Positions 1 through 13,300 of a DNA stretch of 64,000 bases are shown piece by piece (within the stretch, counting starts at the first letter, position 1; each line of letters begins with the position of its first letter). This stretch comes from Dirofilaria immitis. Its lineage: Eukaryota; Nematoda; Chromadorea; Rhabditida; Onchocercidae. The notes under the pieces are model-generated. The model was not told where the DNA came from and made no database searches. It saw nothing but the letters and a program-made list of their open reading frames with translations. Position numbers and translations under genes: made by a program. The stretch is from NCBI GenBank assembly GCA_024305405.1, contig JAKNDB010000109.1, positions 2,666,001 through 2,730,000 on the forward strand. Direction: 5' to 3'.

Positions 1-592
1 TCAAAGATTGATAGAAATTACCATTTTGTCGTTGTTAACTACTTCTAAACGTCAATAAACTATGTTGATCGATTCAGTATCAAATCAAAAAGAAATATCA
101 AAATGTAAATTTTTTGCAGGAGAAAGTTTGAACAAAGGCGCAACGTTAATAGGAATATCATTAAATTTCTATTGCCAGGAGGCCGTAAAGTTGACGCCAT
201 TTCCTGAAGACTGCGCAGAAATAGCTACTTCTGATGTGGTTTGTATTTCATTGTTTCTTGCACTCTTTCGAACTCTTCATTTGCAGAAGAAACAATGAAA
301 GGTATTATTAATACAGTTCTTTATGCAGCTATTGATTGTTCCAGGTGCATCATTGAAAAATCCATGCAAATTTCGCTTATGCAAATGCTGCTTATCGAAG
401 AGTTTCCTGAAACACTTGCGGTTTTATTCCTCGAATTCGTTTCGTGTTGAGTGGCAGCAGTGGTTCATTCATTGCTTTATTATCTCCTTTTGCTGTTGGT
501 GATTTTCTGGATTTTTGAGTCTGCTGGGAAATAATATGGCTTATTCTATTCATTACGAACATATTCAGTTCTGTATTTATTTCGAACTTTAG

Positions 593-1356
593 TTTGATGG
601 AAGCAGACAGCGGATTTGTGCGCAACGTACGGTCTCCTGGCTCATCAGATCTCATCATAAAGGTTAATGGGAAGAACGTGGACAGATATGACGAAGAACG
701 AGAACAGAGTATGATTTTTGATGTTTCTAGTTTTTTTTTTTTTTTTGCTTCGTTCTTTTACAACAGTATGCCTTCACTTCATCTTTTCTTTTCAACTTAT
801 TTTTGACGATTTACTATTATCTTTCTCGGTTACTTACCACTTGATAGCACGCTTATTTATATTACGGCGGATACATCAGTTGTGAAATGCGCATTAATTT
901 GTAGTAGTCGGAGAAGGCTTATTCTCTTTCGATGAAGATATGGTTCCAGAGAAAGAAACGGTTAATTTAAATGAGCGGTCTGCGGCATTGGATCTGTTTT
1001 ACGATATTCAATCCGATGGTTTGTTTGTTCTTCATTTATCTTTATTTTCTTTCGAATTTAAAAATATAAAAGCTCAAGTTGTTAAATTTAACCTTATTCA
1101 GGCAATTATTTCCAATTTCGGACTTGTCATGCATCCTCTGTTCTTCGCTTTATTTCATCATACTTTAATTTAAAATTTTGGAAAAGTTTTTGAAATGATA
1201 AATATTGTTTATTCTATGACTGGAATACTATTGAATATAACTTTGTCAGGTTATAATTTATCTTAGCTAAGCTTCAGTTGTGGACTTTTTTTCATCTATA
1301 GTTTGAGGAAATGACGTAATTTTTGAATGTTAAGTTCTGCTTTATGTTTCAGTTCT

Positions 1357-1407
<51 letters not shown>

Positions 1408-2908
1408 AAATTTTTCATTATCAGCGATAATGAAAACATTTTGAAAAAATTATCATTACAAAAATCAAACTTCTATAGCTTGCAGTTTTTCATTGATATG
1501 TGCGCGGTCGCAGGAATTTTCATGCATTCATTATTATTTTTACAGTACACCTTTATTTCGGGACACTTTTAATTTACTGATTTTGTAATTTTGATACGTC
1601 TCATGCGCATTTGACTTTTAGTGGAGGCGGTGCGGACATGATTGCTAGAATAAGACATTCTGAAAATCCATGGGTTCAGGAGAAAAGTACATGCACTGGT
1701 TCATTTTTAGCAATTTAATTTTTGTTATTTTTTGCAGCCTCTTCGTTACTTCTCTCACATATGATATATAAATCTCTGGAATGCAAACAAATTATCTCTA
1801 TGATGACTGTTTTTGTAAAAAGAAATCTTGCTGACCTGACACTTCGTGTTTTGAAATCGTCGATAGTTCAAAAATATCGCGTCTCCAAACTTAATTATCC
1901 CAATATTTTAACTGCTGGCATTCAGTTTTCTTATTGTTCCTGTAGTTATTGATTTATTATTTTTGAACTTATTATTATTTGTTGTAACTTATACCTTTCC
2001 CAAATCTTCAGACTCAGGATCATTTATTTGTACATTCCGGGAAAATTTTAACAGGTTTACGTTCCAATTTTTAGGTTAAGAAAATAATTTTGTTCTGTCC
2101 TCTGATTTCTAAAAATTTCATGAGAATTTAATCGCAAGTCTTTTCTGATTTATAGATCTGCATACAAGCGCAGTCGAATTGGAAGAAGATGCAGAATCGG
2201 AACCGATCAGAAGAACGAATTCGTTGGCATACGGAACCTCGCTTCCAATTACAATTCCTTCGGGTCGTTTTTGGCCACCGCGCAATGCTGTTGACGGTGT
2301 TGAAGATATGGATATTCTTGATTTCGGTGAGAATCGTGAACTGATTGACAAAACTGTAAGTTTTCGGCATCCAGTGGACAGTTTTCTTCTATAAATATCG
2401 ATTGGGATATCGCCCAAAAATTGTTCATAACAGTTCTTGCTCTAAAAAATTTTGAAAGTTTTTCCAAACCGTATTAAATGATGACATATTCTTTCACCGG
2501 ATAGTCATATTTGAAACTAATTTTTCTTTATGATCTTTGATAGAATGTTGAATTATTTCAAAACGAAATTAAAATCATTAAAATCAACACAATAAATAAT
2601 GAACTTTTGCTGAGTGATATATGATAGATAATGAGGATATTCACTACTTTATGTCGAATGATATGTGTTTTTTCTAGGTTTTGCCTCAATGCCCTCCAAA
2701 AGATCTCTATAGCGAGATACGTGCCCAGGCTCGCTCCATTCAAGCGGTTGACGATCCGGAGCGTTTATTTGGCGAGCGTCCATCACGACGTCGTTACCAA
2801 ACGGGTCAGGAATGGGTCACATCTCAGGTAACTACACCGCTGCAGACGTTTTGTGAAGATGCTACTGTTACGGGTGCTGTTGATGTGGAAGAACAAACGT
2901 CATATTAA
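593..2908 (+). CDS. C-terminal exons of an unidentified protein with a PDZ-like patch
   Basis: I do not recognise the family. Five exons join with consistent reading phase: 593-708, 905-1022, 1622-1686, 2156-2355 and 2678-2908 (stop TAA 2906-2908). The first encodes GFVRNVRSPGSSDLIIKVNG, which resembles the end of a PDZ domain (hydrophobic strand, then a VNGK-like turn), but no carboxylate-binding loop is visible. The rest is polar and acidic, without membrane segments: SFDEDMVPEKETVNLNERSA, ARIRHSENPWVQEK, RRTNSLAYGTSLPI and, near the end, ERLFGERPSRRRYQ. RRTNSL is a possible basophilic kinase site. A further in-frame segment at about 120-238 follows a good acceptor (ttttttgcag) but I could not join it in phase, so the 5' part is unresolved or lies outside the window. 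A splice donor at TCTCAG/GTAACT near 2826 could allow another 3' exon, possibly 4436-4519. Gene reality is well supported; function is unknown. Confidence 0.65.
1361..1404. repeat. (AT)22 microsatellite
   Basis: A perfect AT dinucleotide run of about 22 units lies in the intron between exons 905-1022 and 1622-1686 of the first gene. Confidence 0.97.
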
Positions 2909-4646
2909 TTCACGTTCCTCCATAGTTCATTTTTCTGTTCTCTATATTAATTGTTGAGTGTTGTTAACCTGTTAGATTAATTATGAAGTGTTCGAAGTTA
3001 CTAACTATATATATTACTTATTTATTGTTTTTTAATTACGGCAGGGAATTGAGAGTTATGTCTCTTCGAACGCAATGAAGACAAAAGTTTTCCTTTCTTG
3101 AAACGTTTAAAAAAATATAAAGTCAAAGTTCAAGGAAGCCTCATAGTGATACGTATAAATTATGATGCGCTCGAATTTGAAAGGAGCGCAAATGGATGCT
3201 ACTTTGTATTGATGCTTAGCCAGAAGATTTCAGGAATTGTAAAATCTAAAAACATACGGGTCAGTAACTTCATTAGTAATATTTCGGTTACATTAACCTT
3301 TTCTTCCTGAATCATTTTGTAGTTTACTTGACTAGCTTAAATGTGTGTTCCCATCCAAAAACATGAAGTAATTCGTTGTCACTCGAAATGCTGATAATTT
3401 TATTATGTGTTTGGGTTTCTATCATAGTTTTTTGTCCTTTTTTAATTCGATCAAACTCATCTATTTTTTTCTTTCAAAGGTTTTAAAATAGTTGATTTTC
3501 GTAGTGTTTTCATCTCTCTTTTCCGTTACCATAAATTTTCGCCTCGACCTTTTTCTCCTTAATTTTGTTATTTCTTTTAATTTTTGTCTATCCATGATTA
3601 GACTCGTTGTTTTTTCATTTCGACTTGCAAGTGTTTAGGTTTATTAGAAAACAAGATCAGTATTCGCATTGCATTTCGCTTGTATTTTTCTCCATTTTTT
3701 CTCGCTGGGACTGATTTGATATTGCATTTTCTCATATCAATTTTTGGCTTTTTTTTAGAAAATTGATCGCAGTAAGCTTTTAGGTAGTAATTTGCATGGA
3801 CACTTCCTTCATAATTCGTTTCGTTCATAAATTCTTCCTGGAATAGTTTTTGAATGTGTTGTATCGTCATATATGTGCTATGTATATATATTTGAATGCG
3901 TCTGCGTGTTGTACGTACGTCGGATTGTACTTACAATTCAATCCTGCTTTGTTGGGATTTATTAGACCATTCATCTCGCCGGTGCAAAAGTTTTGAAAGT
4001 AGTAATCGTTATGTTAGCAATATTAATATCTTCTAGAAAAAAATATTGTTATCATTATTTCTTTTCGCATCGGCAATTCCGGTGTGGATCTATTTTTGGC
4101 TCATATGCTCATTGACCAAGTGCAATTCTTTGCAAAAAGTATGAGATGATACCCCGTCAAAGTGTTAAAGCGGATGTAGGTAGTGTGCTGTGGAAATGAT
4201 AAGTTCGTTTCTCCACTAGATATGTTATGTTTGTTCATATCCTGTTTTCCAATGTTTACGCATACCTGATTTCCATAGTGGTTCCGATTCATTCGCAAAG
4301 AGAACATATATGTCGTTACTGTGAAACTTCTGTTTGTTTCTCGATCTTAGTTCTTGCGGGATATATTTCTGGGCGATAAGAGTTCATGATAAATATCTTT
4401 ATTGCTGTGATAATTTCTCTTTGTCGGTCATGCAGAAACGTCCAGAGTTCATACCAAACGGCAGGAAATATGATTTTCACGAATGCGGAGGACTAGAAGT
4501 TCAGGAATTTTATTTGTAGAGGCGTGTACTAAGGTATCAAAGGTTGGTAAAACGAAATGATTAATTATATCATGTGCCCTCTCTTAACTTGCTTCAGAGT
4601 TTGGATATGAACAAAGACTTTCCATAGATCATTTGGTTTGCGTCCG

Positions 4647-4893
4647 ATATTTTCAACGAATTTAAACTGTATGTACTGAAATTATGCTGCATTTGCAAAA
4701 ATTACGTATTTTAATGCTATGTCAGTGATTGATGGTGTATTTGGACGGTAAGACTGGAATGGATATTACATATTTTTGGTATCGGGAAGAATGATGTCGA
4801 TCATGATGGTGTCATAATCCTATGAAATTTATAATACCTGATCAGGAACAGAGTTTCGGATTAGAATATTTTCAACGAATTTAAACTGTATGT
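4647..4893 (+). repeat. 28-bp perfect direct repeat, two copies 219 bp apart
   Basis: The same 28 bases, beginning atattttcaacgaa and ending actgtatgt, occur at 4647-4674 and 4866-4893. The sequence between is unrelated. Such exact identity in a gene-free stretch suggests a recent local duplication or a conserved element. Confidence 0.85.
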
Positions 4894-6722
4894 TTTTTTC
4901 CTTAATTGGTTCAATAAATTAGCAATCAGTTAAAACTTATAGCGTCTATTCATTCCTATAACTTTCTTTTTATTGCGATTTTCTAAGCTGAATTCCTATC
5001 GAAAATTTAAAGAAAAACAATGGTTTGTGCGAAGTTTCAAACTGCTTTTTTCCTTCCTCTTTTTTAAAATCATGTGTAAGATCATTAAGGCTGGATAAAA
5101 ATGTTGCTAGGATGTAGAGTCAATTTTTAAGTCCCCGAAACTTTCGAAATTTGAAGCAGTTTTGTTGGACTTGCTCTAAAATCTTATCGCTTTCTAAAAC
5201 GGAATTATTCTAGTAAAACCTTCTGACAAAGTATTCTTCAACTTGAATTCCGCGAACTTTCATGTGAAATGAATTTCTGCTCATGAAAGACATAAGTTTA
5301 TATATGAATCGAACTTAGGTACGAAAATCACAGTTGGCGTACCAAGAGACTGGAACTTCGCTGTTTTTTATTGTGTCAGGCTAAATAAGTACGGACGCGA
5401 TATATTTTACGAACAATTGGCCAAAAACGTAATAATATATAGGTCAGTAACGTAATCTAACCTTTGAATTTGTGAGGAGATTCTACGAATATATGTTTAA
5501 CAAAACAAGAAAATTAGAATTACAACCGAAGAAACTTGCATCACATTTTCGAACCAAAGTTTTGTTGAAAGTAAGATGAATAAATGGGATAAATATTTCG
5601 AAATTAATGTAAATTTCGGAATGAACTATTCTGTACATGAGTTCTCAATGTAGCGAGTGTGAAATAGTTGGAAATCAATCAGCTCAGCAGACTGCCATAA
5701 CATCTTTGCATTTTAGGTTTTATCTTACAATTTCGACCAGAACTCAACTTTATTTTAATTTCAAGACAAGCGAAGGAACAATTCCAGAAAAGGCAACTGT
5801 TTTCATTCAAAATAGCGAGTAACATTAAGAATCGAAAGCATTTATGTCTCAGTGCAAAAATAAGCCAATATATTCTTAATAGCATACGTTAATCTAGGAT
5901 AAGAAGGTGCGCATCCAACGAAACTCAATTTTTGTCAGGAATTATCGCTCGATGGATTTCCATGTTAAATTTAAGGTCGACTGCTTCCGAAACTGATATG
6001 TTGGCCTTGACACTGATTTTTCTTACATTTCAAGGTCCGCAAAATCCAGGTCTTAAAACAGTGCTATTTACAATAAAAATGTTTAGTTACATTTTGCTTT
6101 GAAATCAATATTCTGCAATCGTCTCATAATTTCTCGTGAGTGCTTCCTTTTGCTTAGCAGTGTTATCAACGGTGATCATATCTACAGTGTGTCTATCATA
6201 CAAATTTCGGCGATTAATCTTAATGAGAAACGACTTAAATGCAAAGCTAGTCTCTAGTTCCTTTTACCTTGTCTTGGTATCGCACTCCCCAAATATGCTA
6301 ATACTTGAGACCAGAGAGCACATTCACATCGCAAATATGCCACCAGACATTGAAAAGCAGTTACCAAACGGATAATCAGTCAGTCATAAGACAATACGGC
6401 TATATCATTAATGGAATATAACAAAAGCACTAAACAATATCAGAATGTTTGAATGTCGCTCTTCATCTGTTACCTCATTTCACATCAGTCACTCCTTGAT
6501 TCATTTTGCCCTTACCTCTTCTTACTCTCGCATAAATCGTCGCAAGGATCGTAATACGACATCTAGTCGCAACCCTTTCTTTGTCTCCTCTTCTATGTTC
6601 TCCTATCTTCCGCCCATTATCGATCCGTTTCTGTGGCTTTCCCATATAACACTATTTTCGCCTTCACCCTCACCCTCACCTTCCTAACGGGTAGACAAAA
6701 AGGCAAACAATCCTCCATGGAG

Positions 6723-6740
6723 AACCGGAACAATCCGGTT
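6723..6740. repeat. GC-rich hairpin upstream of the TIF1-like gene
   Basis: A 7-bp perfect inverted repeat (aaccgga / tccggtt) flanks a 4-base loop. It sits in the most GC-rich block of the intergenic region, about 620 bp before the TIF1-like start codon. A role is not shown. Confidence 0.6.
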
Positions 6741-7348
6741 CGAGCCGGCTCTGCAAACCAATTGCAAGGGCAATAGCCAGCCATTGTAGCACGAACGCAC
6801 ACGAACACACATCATCAAACATCATCAATGGCAGTAGACGTGTGAAGGAAGGGATACGCAAATATGAGAGTCGTCTGGCGGTGCTCACGTGGGAAGTCCT
6901 GTTGTTCGTTGTGTTTAAATAGCCGTACCGTATATCATTACTCAGCATATGTAACCATATGCGTCTTTCTATAAAACGCGGATACAATGAACGCACATAC
7001 ATAGGATACGTGTTTATACTTTGTTGCCGCATACATCGATAAATCTCCACGAAATAAGTTGATATGAATTACTGCTGATGTTTTTACATGTTACACGTTA
7101 GAGTTAATATGTAATTTTATCAAGCGTTCTCTACGTAGCATTCCTTATCACGGTCATCATGTTGGATCTTATCACAGCGATAGCTTCACTCACAAGCATA
7201 TTCCAGTTCGATCGGGCTACAAGCAGTTTTTATTATTGCTTTTTAATTCCTTACCATATAGGGGTTTAATAACAATAATTTTAACTTATCTGCTTAATAT
7301 AAAAATATGCTTTTTACTCTTTGTAATCCGTTTTTTTATGACAACTGA

Positions 7349-7358
7349 TCCTTTACAG
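7349..7358 (+). promoter_or_regulatory. Probable spliced-leader (trans-splice) acceptor of the TIF1-like gene
   Basis: The sequence tcctttacag ends exactly where the ATG at 7359 begins. The upstream sequence is AT-rich with no convincing coding exon, so an SL acceptor abutting the start codon is the simplest reading. An ordinary cis acceptor after an upstream 5' UTR exon cannot be excluded. Confidence 0.6.
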
Positions 7359-10300
7359 ATGGGAGAAGATTTTAACCGATGTGATTTGTGTCGCGCCAAA
7401 CTCTGCGGTTTCTCGCCACCTGCCGATTTAACTCCCACGACGGCTTTACTCCCGTGTCTTCACGCATTTTGTCCTTCTTGTAAAACTAAATGTGAACAAG
7501 GTCTGGTATTTTGCTGTGCATAGTTTTGTGGATTTTTCAGTTACTTAATCAAGAAACTAAAGGCCAAGAGAAATGTTGAATTTTGATTTGATTATAGCAT
7601 CATTGAATCACCAGACGTTGGTCTGCCAGGTTTGCCGTACAGAATGTCTGCGATCTCATGTACTTAATCTTCCAAATACAAGCGACTGTAGCCCAAGGTC
7701 TGCTGCCTCCATTTTTGAATCTACACGATATGTTTGTTGAGTACATTAATTTATCTTGTAAATATAGGGAAGAGTTTCTGTTTATCAGTCACCCTCCTCC
7801 CCCTCCTTCTTCTCTCTTCCCTCCCCACCCCCACCCCTCCTCCTCCCCTTCCCTAAAGTATTAATTAACTATGTTTACGAATAACTGTTTTGCTCTTCTT
7901 GAAGTCGAATTATAAAAAATTATACAGAAAATGCCGTTTCTCTCGTTATGCTGAGATTGATTATGCTGTAATTATGTGGGATTATTCTTGCTTTCAAATC
8001 TCTGCGATTTGAATTTCGAACGAGTTCATGTTGTGTTCCAGAAGATGTGAATCAACGGTCTGTCCAGATAAGCATCAAGCTACGACTAAATGTATTATTT
8101 GCAATGAAGCGTTATGTGCAGATTGTAGTTTAGCACATCAACGTGTCACTGCGACGTCTTCTCATTTTTTGCAAAGTGTTAGTTATTATACCTTTTTAAT
8201 TCATTGTATAGTAAAAATTGCAACCTCGAATAGTTGTCACGTCAGGACTGATGTTTACATATTGTTATTTATTGCTCCTGTTTTAAAAGTCCAAAGAAAG
8301 GAAAAATATTTGCTGTTTCTCGATTGTCGAAAAGCTCTTTTCTTTTTGTGTTAAACTAATACCACCTGAAGCTTCATTACTTATTTTAATGTGAGTGAAT
8401 TTACCAGTGCAGTCTTTGCAAATCCTTGGAGTCTCCAATTTTTTTCTTGCTAGAAGTTCTAGACTCAAATATTTTGAGGAAATTCAATGATGTTGAATTC
8501 ATAAGTTTTTTTATTTGGATTTTTATGTGTATTATTTTTAGATATGCCCTGTGATTCCGAAGTGTGTCCGTTGTCGTCTCCATAGCAATATGAAAATTGT
8601 ATCGTTATGTCAATGTGGATCGGTAAGAGCTTTCAGTTTGGTAGTTTTGCTCTTGCCACAATTTTATGTGGTCTAAAGTTTTTTTTTTATTAGATATAAG
8701 GAATTGTTTTATTGCTTATAAGTTATTATGTGTTTTCGTTGTCAAATATCTTCAGTCCTATAGTTTGCGAAATGCACTTACAGTATTTGTGCATGACGTG
8801 TGTCGCTAGTAGACTTCATGATGGTCCTTCACATATGATAACACCCTTATCTCATCTACCAAATGCTCATATCGATGAGAGTAAAATTATGTCTTCAACG
8901 GCACGAGAGACTACGCATATTGATTGCAGGTCTGGATATTGATTTTTAAATCTACAATTAATAAACTTTCTGAAAATCGACTTGTCAATTCTTGTAGTTT
9001 TTTTCTTTTTTTGCAACTCATCTTTTGCTTTAATACTTTGCTCTCAGCCTATAAATGTTAATCAGGTGTGATGTAGTCATGTACTCAACGCCTCAGCGGT
9101 CAATGTTTTAATAACTCAGTCAAATTATAATAGTGGTTTTTCAGTTTATCAATGATACAAGTGCGCAAGAATACTTTAAGTGAGCGTGTTGCCAATTTAA
9201 AGAAGGAAGTTGGGAACCAAGTTGTACATATTTGTCAAGCTGTAATTTTTTTGCATTAAATTATTATTTCCTTTCACCACGGTTTTTCATCAATGAAATT
9301 TGTTTTAGAAGCTGCAGAGACTATCACTTATCATTGTGCGCTTCAAGCAAATTTGAGAGTTATATGAGAAAATTGTATCCTAGAGATTTTTCTAATATTT
9401 GATATAAGGTTTATTTTCGAACTAAGAGCAACGGTGAACACCACGAGTTTTTCAATAATGATGAAAATTTAGATGAAATTTGAAAGTGAATAAATCGTCT
9501 TTTTGATTTAATTTGAAAGTGGTTCATCGTAACAATTTTTTTGACTATTAAACTGTAAATTTTATTTTTTTTTGTGCAGGTAATGAGAAGGGGGAATGAT
9601 TTGTTGCGAGCACTGGATTCCGTTCAGTTTTATAAAGCACAGGAGTATGACAAACTTCGTAACGAGCTGCTCTGGCAAAAACGACGATTTAGTAGAGTGA
9701 GTCTGATTTGTCTTGACGTAATATGTATGCCGCAATTGCATATGTAGTTGCAGAACTGTTGTGAGCTTAGTTAGTCAATCTGTTCTTAAAACTTATGTGT
9801 TTGCGACAGAATTAGAAATTCATACATTTTATCCGAATAGATTGTGGATTATTTCATACCTTGATTTGATTGTAGATTAATTCGTACGCTTCACACATCA
9901 AAGACTTTGAAGATCTCACTACTCTTGTGGTCATGCGACAGTTTCTGGAAAACTGTATCATAGTTATTAAAGCAAAAAAGTTAGCAGTGAGGTTTGTTAA
10001 GTTTGAAATATTTTCCCGAGAAGACATTCCAGATTTTTATTTTTTTCTTTTCTAATATTCTACTTTTACAGAAAAAAGATTAATATCTCTATTGTACAAA
10101 AGAACTTTATGTGAATTGCTAGTAAAATTTATCCCTCAAATTCTCAAAAATTATTTCAGAGAAGTTTGAATGGCCTACAGCGTCCAGCTACGGTACAATT
10201 TAAGTCAGATACAGAACATGTTCTAGCAAATATCAGTCAGTGGGGCCGGATTTTTGCTGAAGTCGATGATTTGGGGACATTAAAAACTGTCAGTAGTTGT

Positions 10301-13300
10301 ATTTAACTTTTTTTTTTGTAAGAAGTAGATTATTAGAAGTTGTTTCTTCGAATATTTCTTCACTGTAATATATAAATTTCTCTCTGCTGTACAAAAGTTA
10401 TCAGCATAATTGTTTGGGCTGATTTTTTTATGATTGATGCTAGTTGTATTTTTCATCACGTACAGGAATACCTTAGGTGGAAGTTACGCCAACTCCTCTT
10501 TCTTCAAATCCCGTAGATGTTCCTTTGTTCGACACTGCAACGAATAGATCTAGGGGATCTTTTTATCGACAAATATCTATGCACAACGTTCATGCCCAAA
10601 TGGATTAGTTGGGCCGAGTACCTCAAATCCCATTAGCTTGCGACCACCAGTACCACAAGATCATTCCAGGCTTTTGCAGCAGCAACAGTTTCATGTCCAA
10701 GAGGTTGTCTTTTATTCTCCATACAGAGGCAGTTCAGAGAGATGCAGATGCAGAAAACATAAGATTTTGAGAAGTCATGAATCTTATCACCATTATTGGC
10801 TTACATTTTTGATGTAATATATATCAGCAGTTTTCAATAAAGAAGTATTAATTGCAAGTATATCTGAACTTTATCATACAGTTGGCAGCAAGACAAATTC
10901 AAAATGTACGAAGGCAAGGATTTCCTCAATCTCAGTTTTTCGGTAGTCTGTTGACTGAAAGTTCTCAACGACCAGGATCTATTCAGCTGCCGGGTCCACA
11001 TCGATATCCTGGATCATATCCATATGCTCGTGAGTTATATTCCAAGTTTTTCCACTTCTTTAATGCAGAACTGCCCAATTGTTTGGAAGATATGGGGAAG
11101 ATCAGAAAGGCAGATTTAGCTCTCAAGGAAAATGAACACATAAATAATGTTTTATTAGATTATGATACTTATCTCTAAGATTTCCTCTGTTCGAAACAGA
11201 TTTCGGATATTACCAGTAAATGAGTGTGTGGAAAAAAAACTTAGTTTTATTATATGATTCATTACAGTCTAGATGTAATTTATAGCTGGGATGGCTGCGC
11301 CTGAGCGACCTTATGTTTCTCCGTATACGCTTCCTGCTGGGCAAAGCTTTCCATATGCTTCTCAGCGAATGTTTTTGCCAAGTTCTATGCCGACTCAGAC
11401 TCAGCAACCGCCAACGTCAAATTTAGCTGAAGCATATAACAGCAAGTTTTATTTTCGTGCAAATAAGCATATATTTCTTACTTTTAAACAGTTTCAAGAC
11501 ATGCTGTAAAATTCAGCAAAAGTTTACACTTTTGCAATGCTTAAGCACTTGTATGGTTGAAGTTACATTATTTACGTTTTTTCTCTTTTGTCAGTTATAC
11601 CCACTAGATAACAATTGCTAAACAAGTTTCAGATGCATATATGAAAATCATGAAGAAGCGATAGTTTAGTTGCCTAGATATTTATGATGCTTAGATTATA
11701 TGAATTTTTTTAACATGTAATTACGTTGCAGGTATTCACAGAATTCCGAATGTCCAATTAACAAGCTCACAATCGGAAAGCAACTTATCCGGAACTTCTT
11801 TTGCTTCAGGAGCTCATACAAATTCACTTCTTAAGCGATCAGGCGAATCATTGTATTTTTATCTGCTAAAATATGAAAAAGTCTTTTTTGTTCATATTAT
11901 AGGAAATATGAAGTTTTTCTTTATATTTTACTTCAGTCTTCAAGGTGTTGGTGTGGAATTAGTTGTCCGTCTAGTTTAACTGATATCAATTTTTTCTCAA
12001 AACAAGAATTACGCAATCCGAACTTGCTAAATATTGTTTTCGTCTTTGTTTCTTGAGTCGTCGGTTATGATATTTTTCATGTTATTGATATAGTTGTGAT
12101 ATTTCTTATAGAATACAGACTAATCGAATTGGTATAGTTAATTCCTTATCGATTTCGAGCTCGGATTCGCTTTCCACTTTGTCTTTCGCTCCTGCTACAC
12201 AGTCCACATCATCATCCAGTGCAAGCACTACAGATACTACTCAGTCTGCACACAATTCAAGCACTCCCATTGTATGCAGTCAAAATGCTGACGTATCTGC
12301 ACAACATGATAGGTCTGACGTAGCCTTGAATTCATTGGTCTCAAATCTTGGTGTAACAACTTCGACTCAACAGAAATGTGCTCTTGTTAGTTCTGGAACG
12401 TCGGCGGGTACTTGGTAGGCTACTGATGTGTTTTTGTAGCGGTATTTTGTATGAGGTGTGCTGTCTTGTCATTTCCTAGCAGTATTTTTCTGCATATTTT
12501 CAAGTCTCTTTTAAATGATTTTTAAAAATCATAAGATTTTCTTTGTGATTCCAGTGTTAGCTCACCACCACCAAAGACCCCGAACCAGCTCCACTGAAAA
12601 TAACTATTGGAATCAAAAAAGCAATAACGATGAAATGGTAAAACTGTCAAATATATGCAAAATCCAACTGGATCAAGAACAACTGAGAACTGGGACTAAG
12701 CATCAGTGTCAAGGTTATTTGTAGTTTCTGTCACTGAAAATTCATTTGGTATTATCCTATTACTTGCTGTATGCTTGACTCTGCCTATAACAGTAAAGTT
12801 TCCGGGAAATTTATGACGATCTGACATGATATTTTCAAAGAATTTTGACATTGTTACTTATCTTATTCATGAGGGACAGCGACTCTAAGTATTTTGAATT
12901 CTATTGATGTCTTAGCTGCAGCGCTGTTTCATTAACCGATAGGATGTCAATCCCACTTATTGTGCATGAAATAAATTTTTGTGAAATGGCTCAAAAAAAA
13001 TTTCGTTTAGCAAGTAGTTCGGCGGATAATGATGAGTCGAGATGGGATGACTATTGCTATGTATGCCAGCAAGGCTGCGATGAAAAAACTGGTTCTCTTG
13101 GTTGCTGTGCGCGTTGTCCACGTGTTTTTCACAATATTTGTCATATTCCGGCTATAAAAGAGCAGATGGAGAAGTTGCCGTATGTGCAAGTTATTTAATG
13201 ATGTTAATTATCGTTTAATGCATTTGATGCCTTATTTCACGTTTCAATAAATTGTAGATTTTAGAAAGTTCTTTTTCCTTTTTTTTTGTGTGCATTAATG

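Larger units (their letters stand above)
2909..7348. other. Intergenic stretch between the first gene and the TIF1-like gene
   Basis: About 4.4 kb without a gene I can support. A possible small exon at 4436-4519 follows the acceptor gtcatgcag and encodes a short peptide beginning KRPEFIPNGRKYDFHECGG before a stop. It could be an alternative 3' exon of the upstream gene or chance. The stretch also holds a 28-bp direct repeat (4647 and 4866) and a GC-richer block at 6676-7050 that may be promoter-proximal for the TIF1-like gene. Open frames on both strands in that block use non-ATG starts and show no recognisable domain. Confidence 0.5.

Noticed and set aside
6725..6760. GGTTCGAGCC resembling a tRNA B box
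   Set aside because: No A box at the right distance and no cloverleaf could be drawn; the motif belongs to the local hairpin.
6676..7050. 124-codon minus-strand frame upstream of the TIF1-like gene
   Set aside because: Non-ATG start, no recognisable domain, and the frame follows a GC-rich block with a hairpin; more likely regulatory DNA.
10591..10608. In-frame stop in the TIF1-like linker as evidence of a pseudogene
   Set aside because: Coding-like sequence (GLVGPSTSNPISLRPP) resumes at once in the next frame, and the same homopolymer pattern occurs in three other genes; a missing C is simpler.
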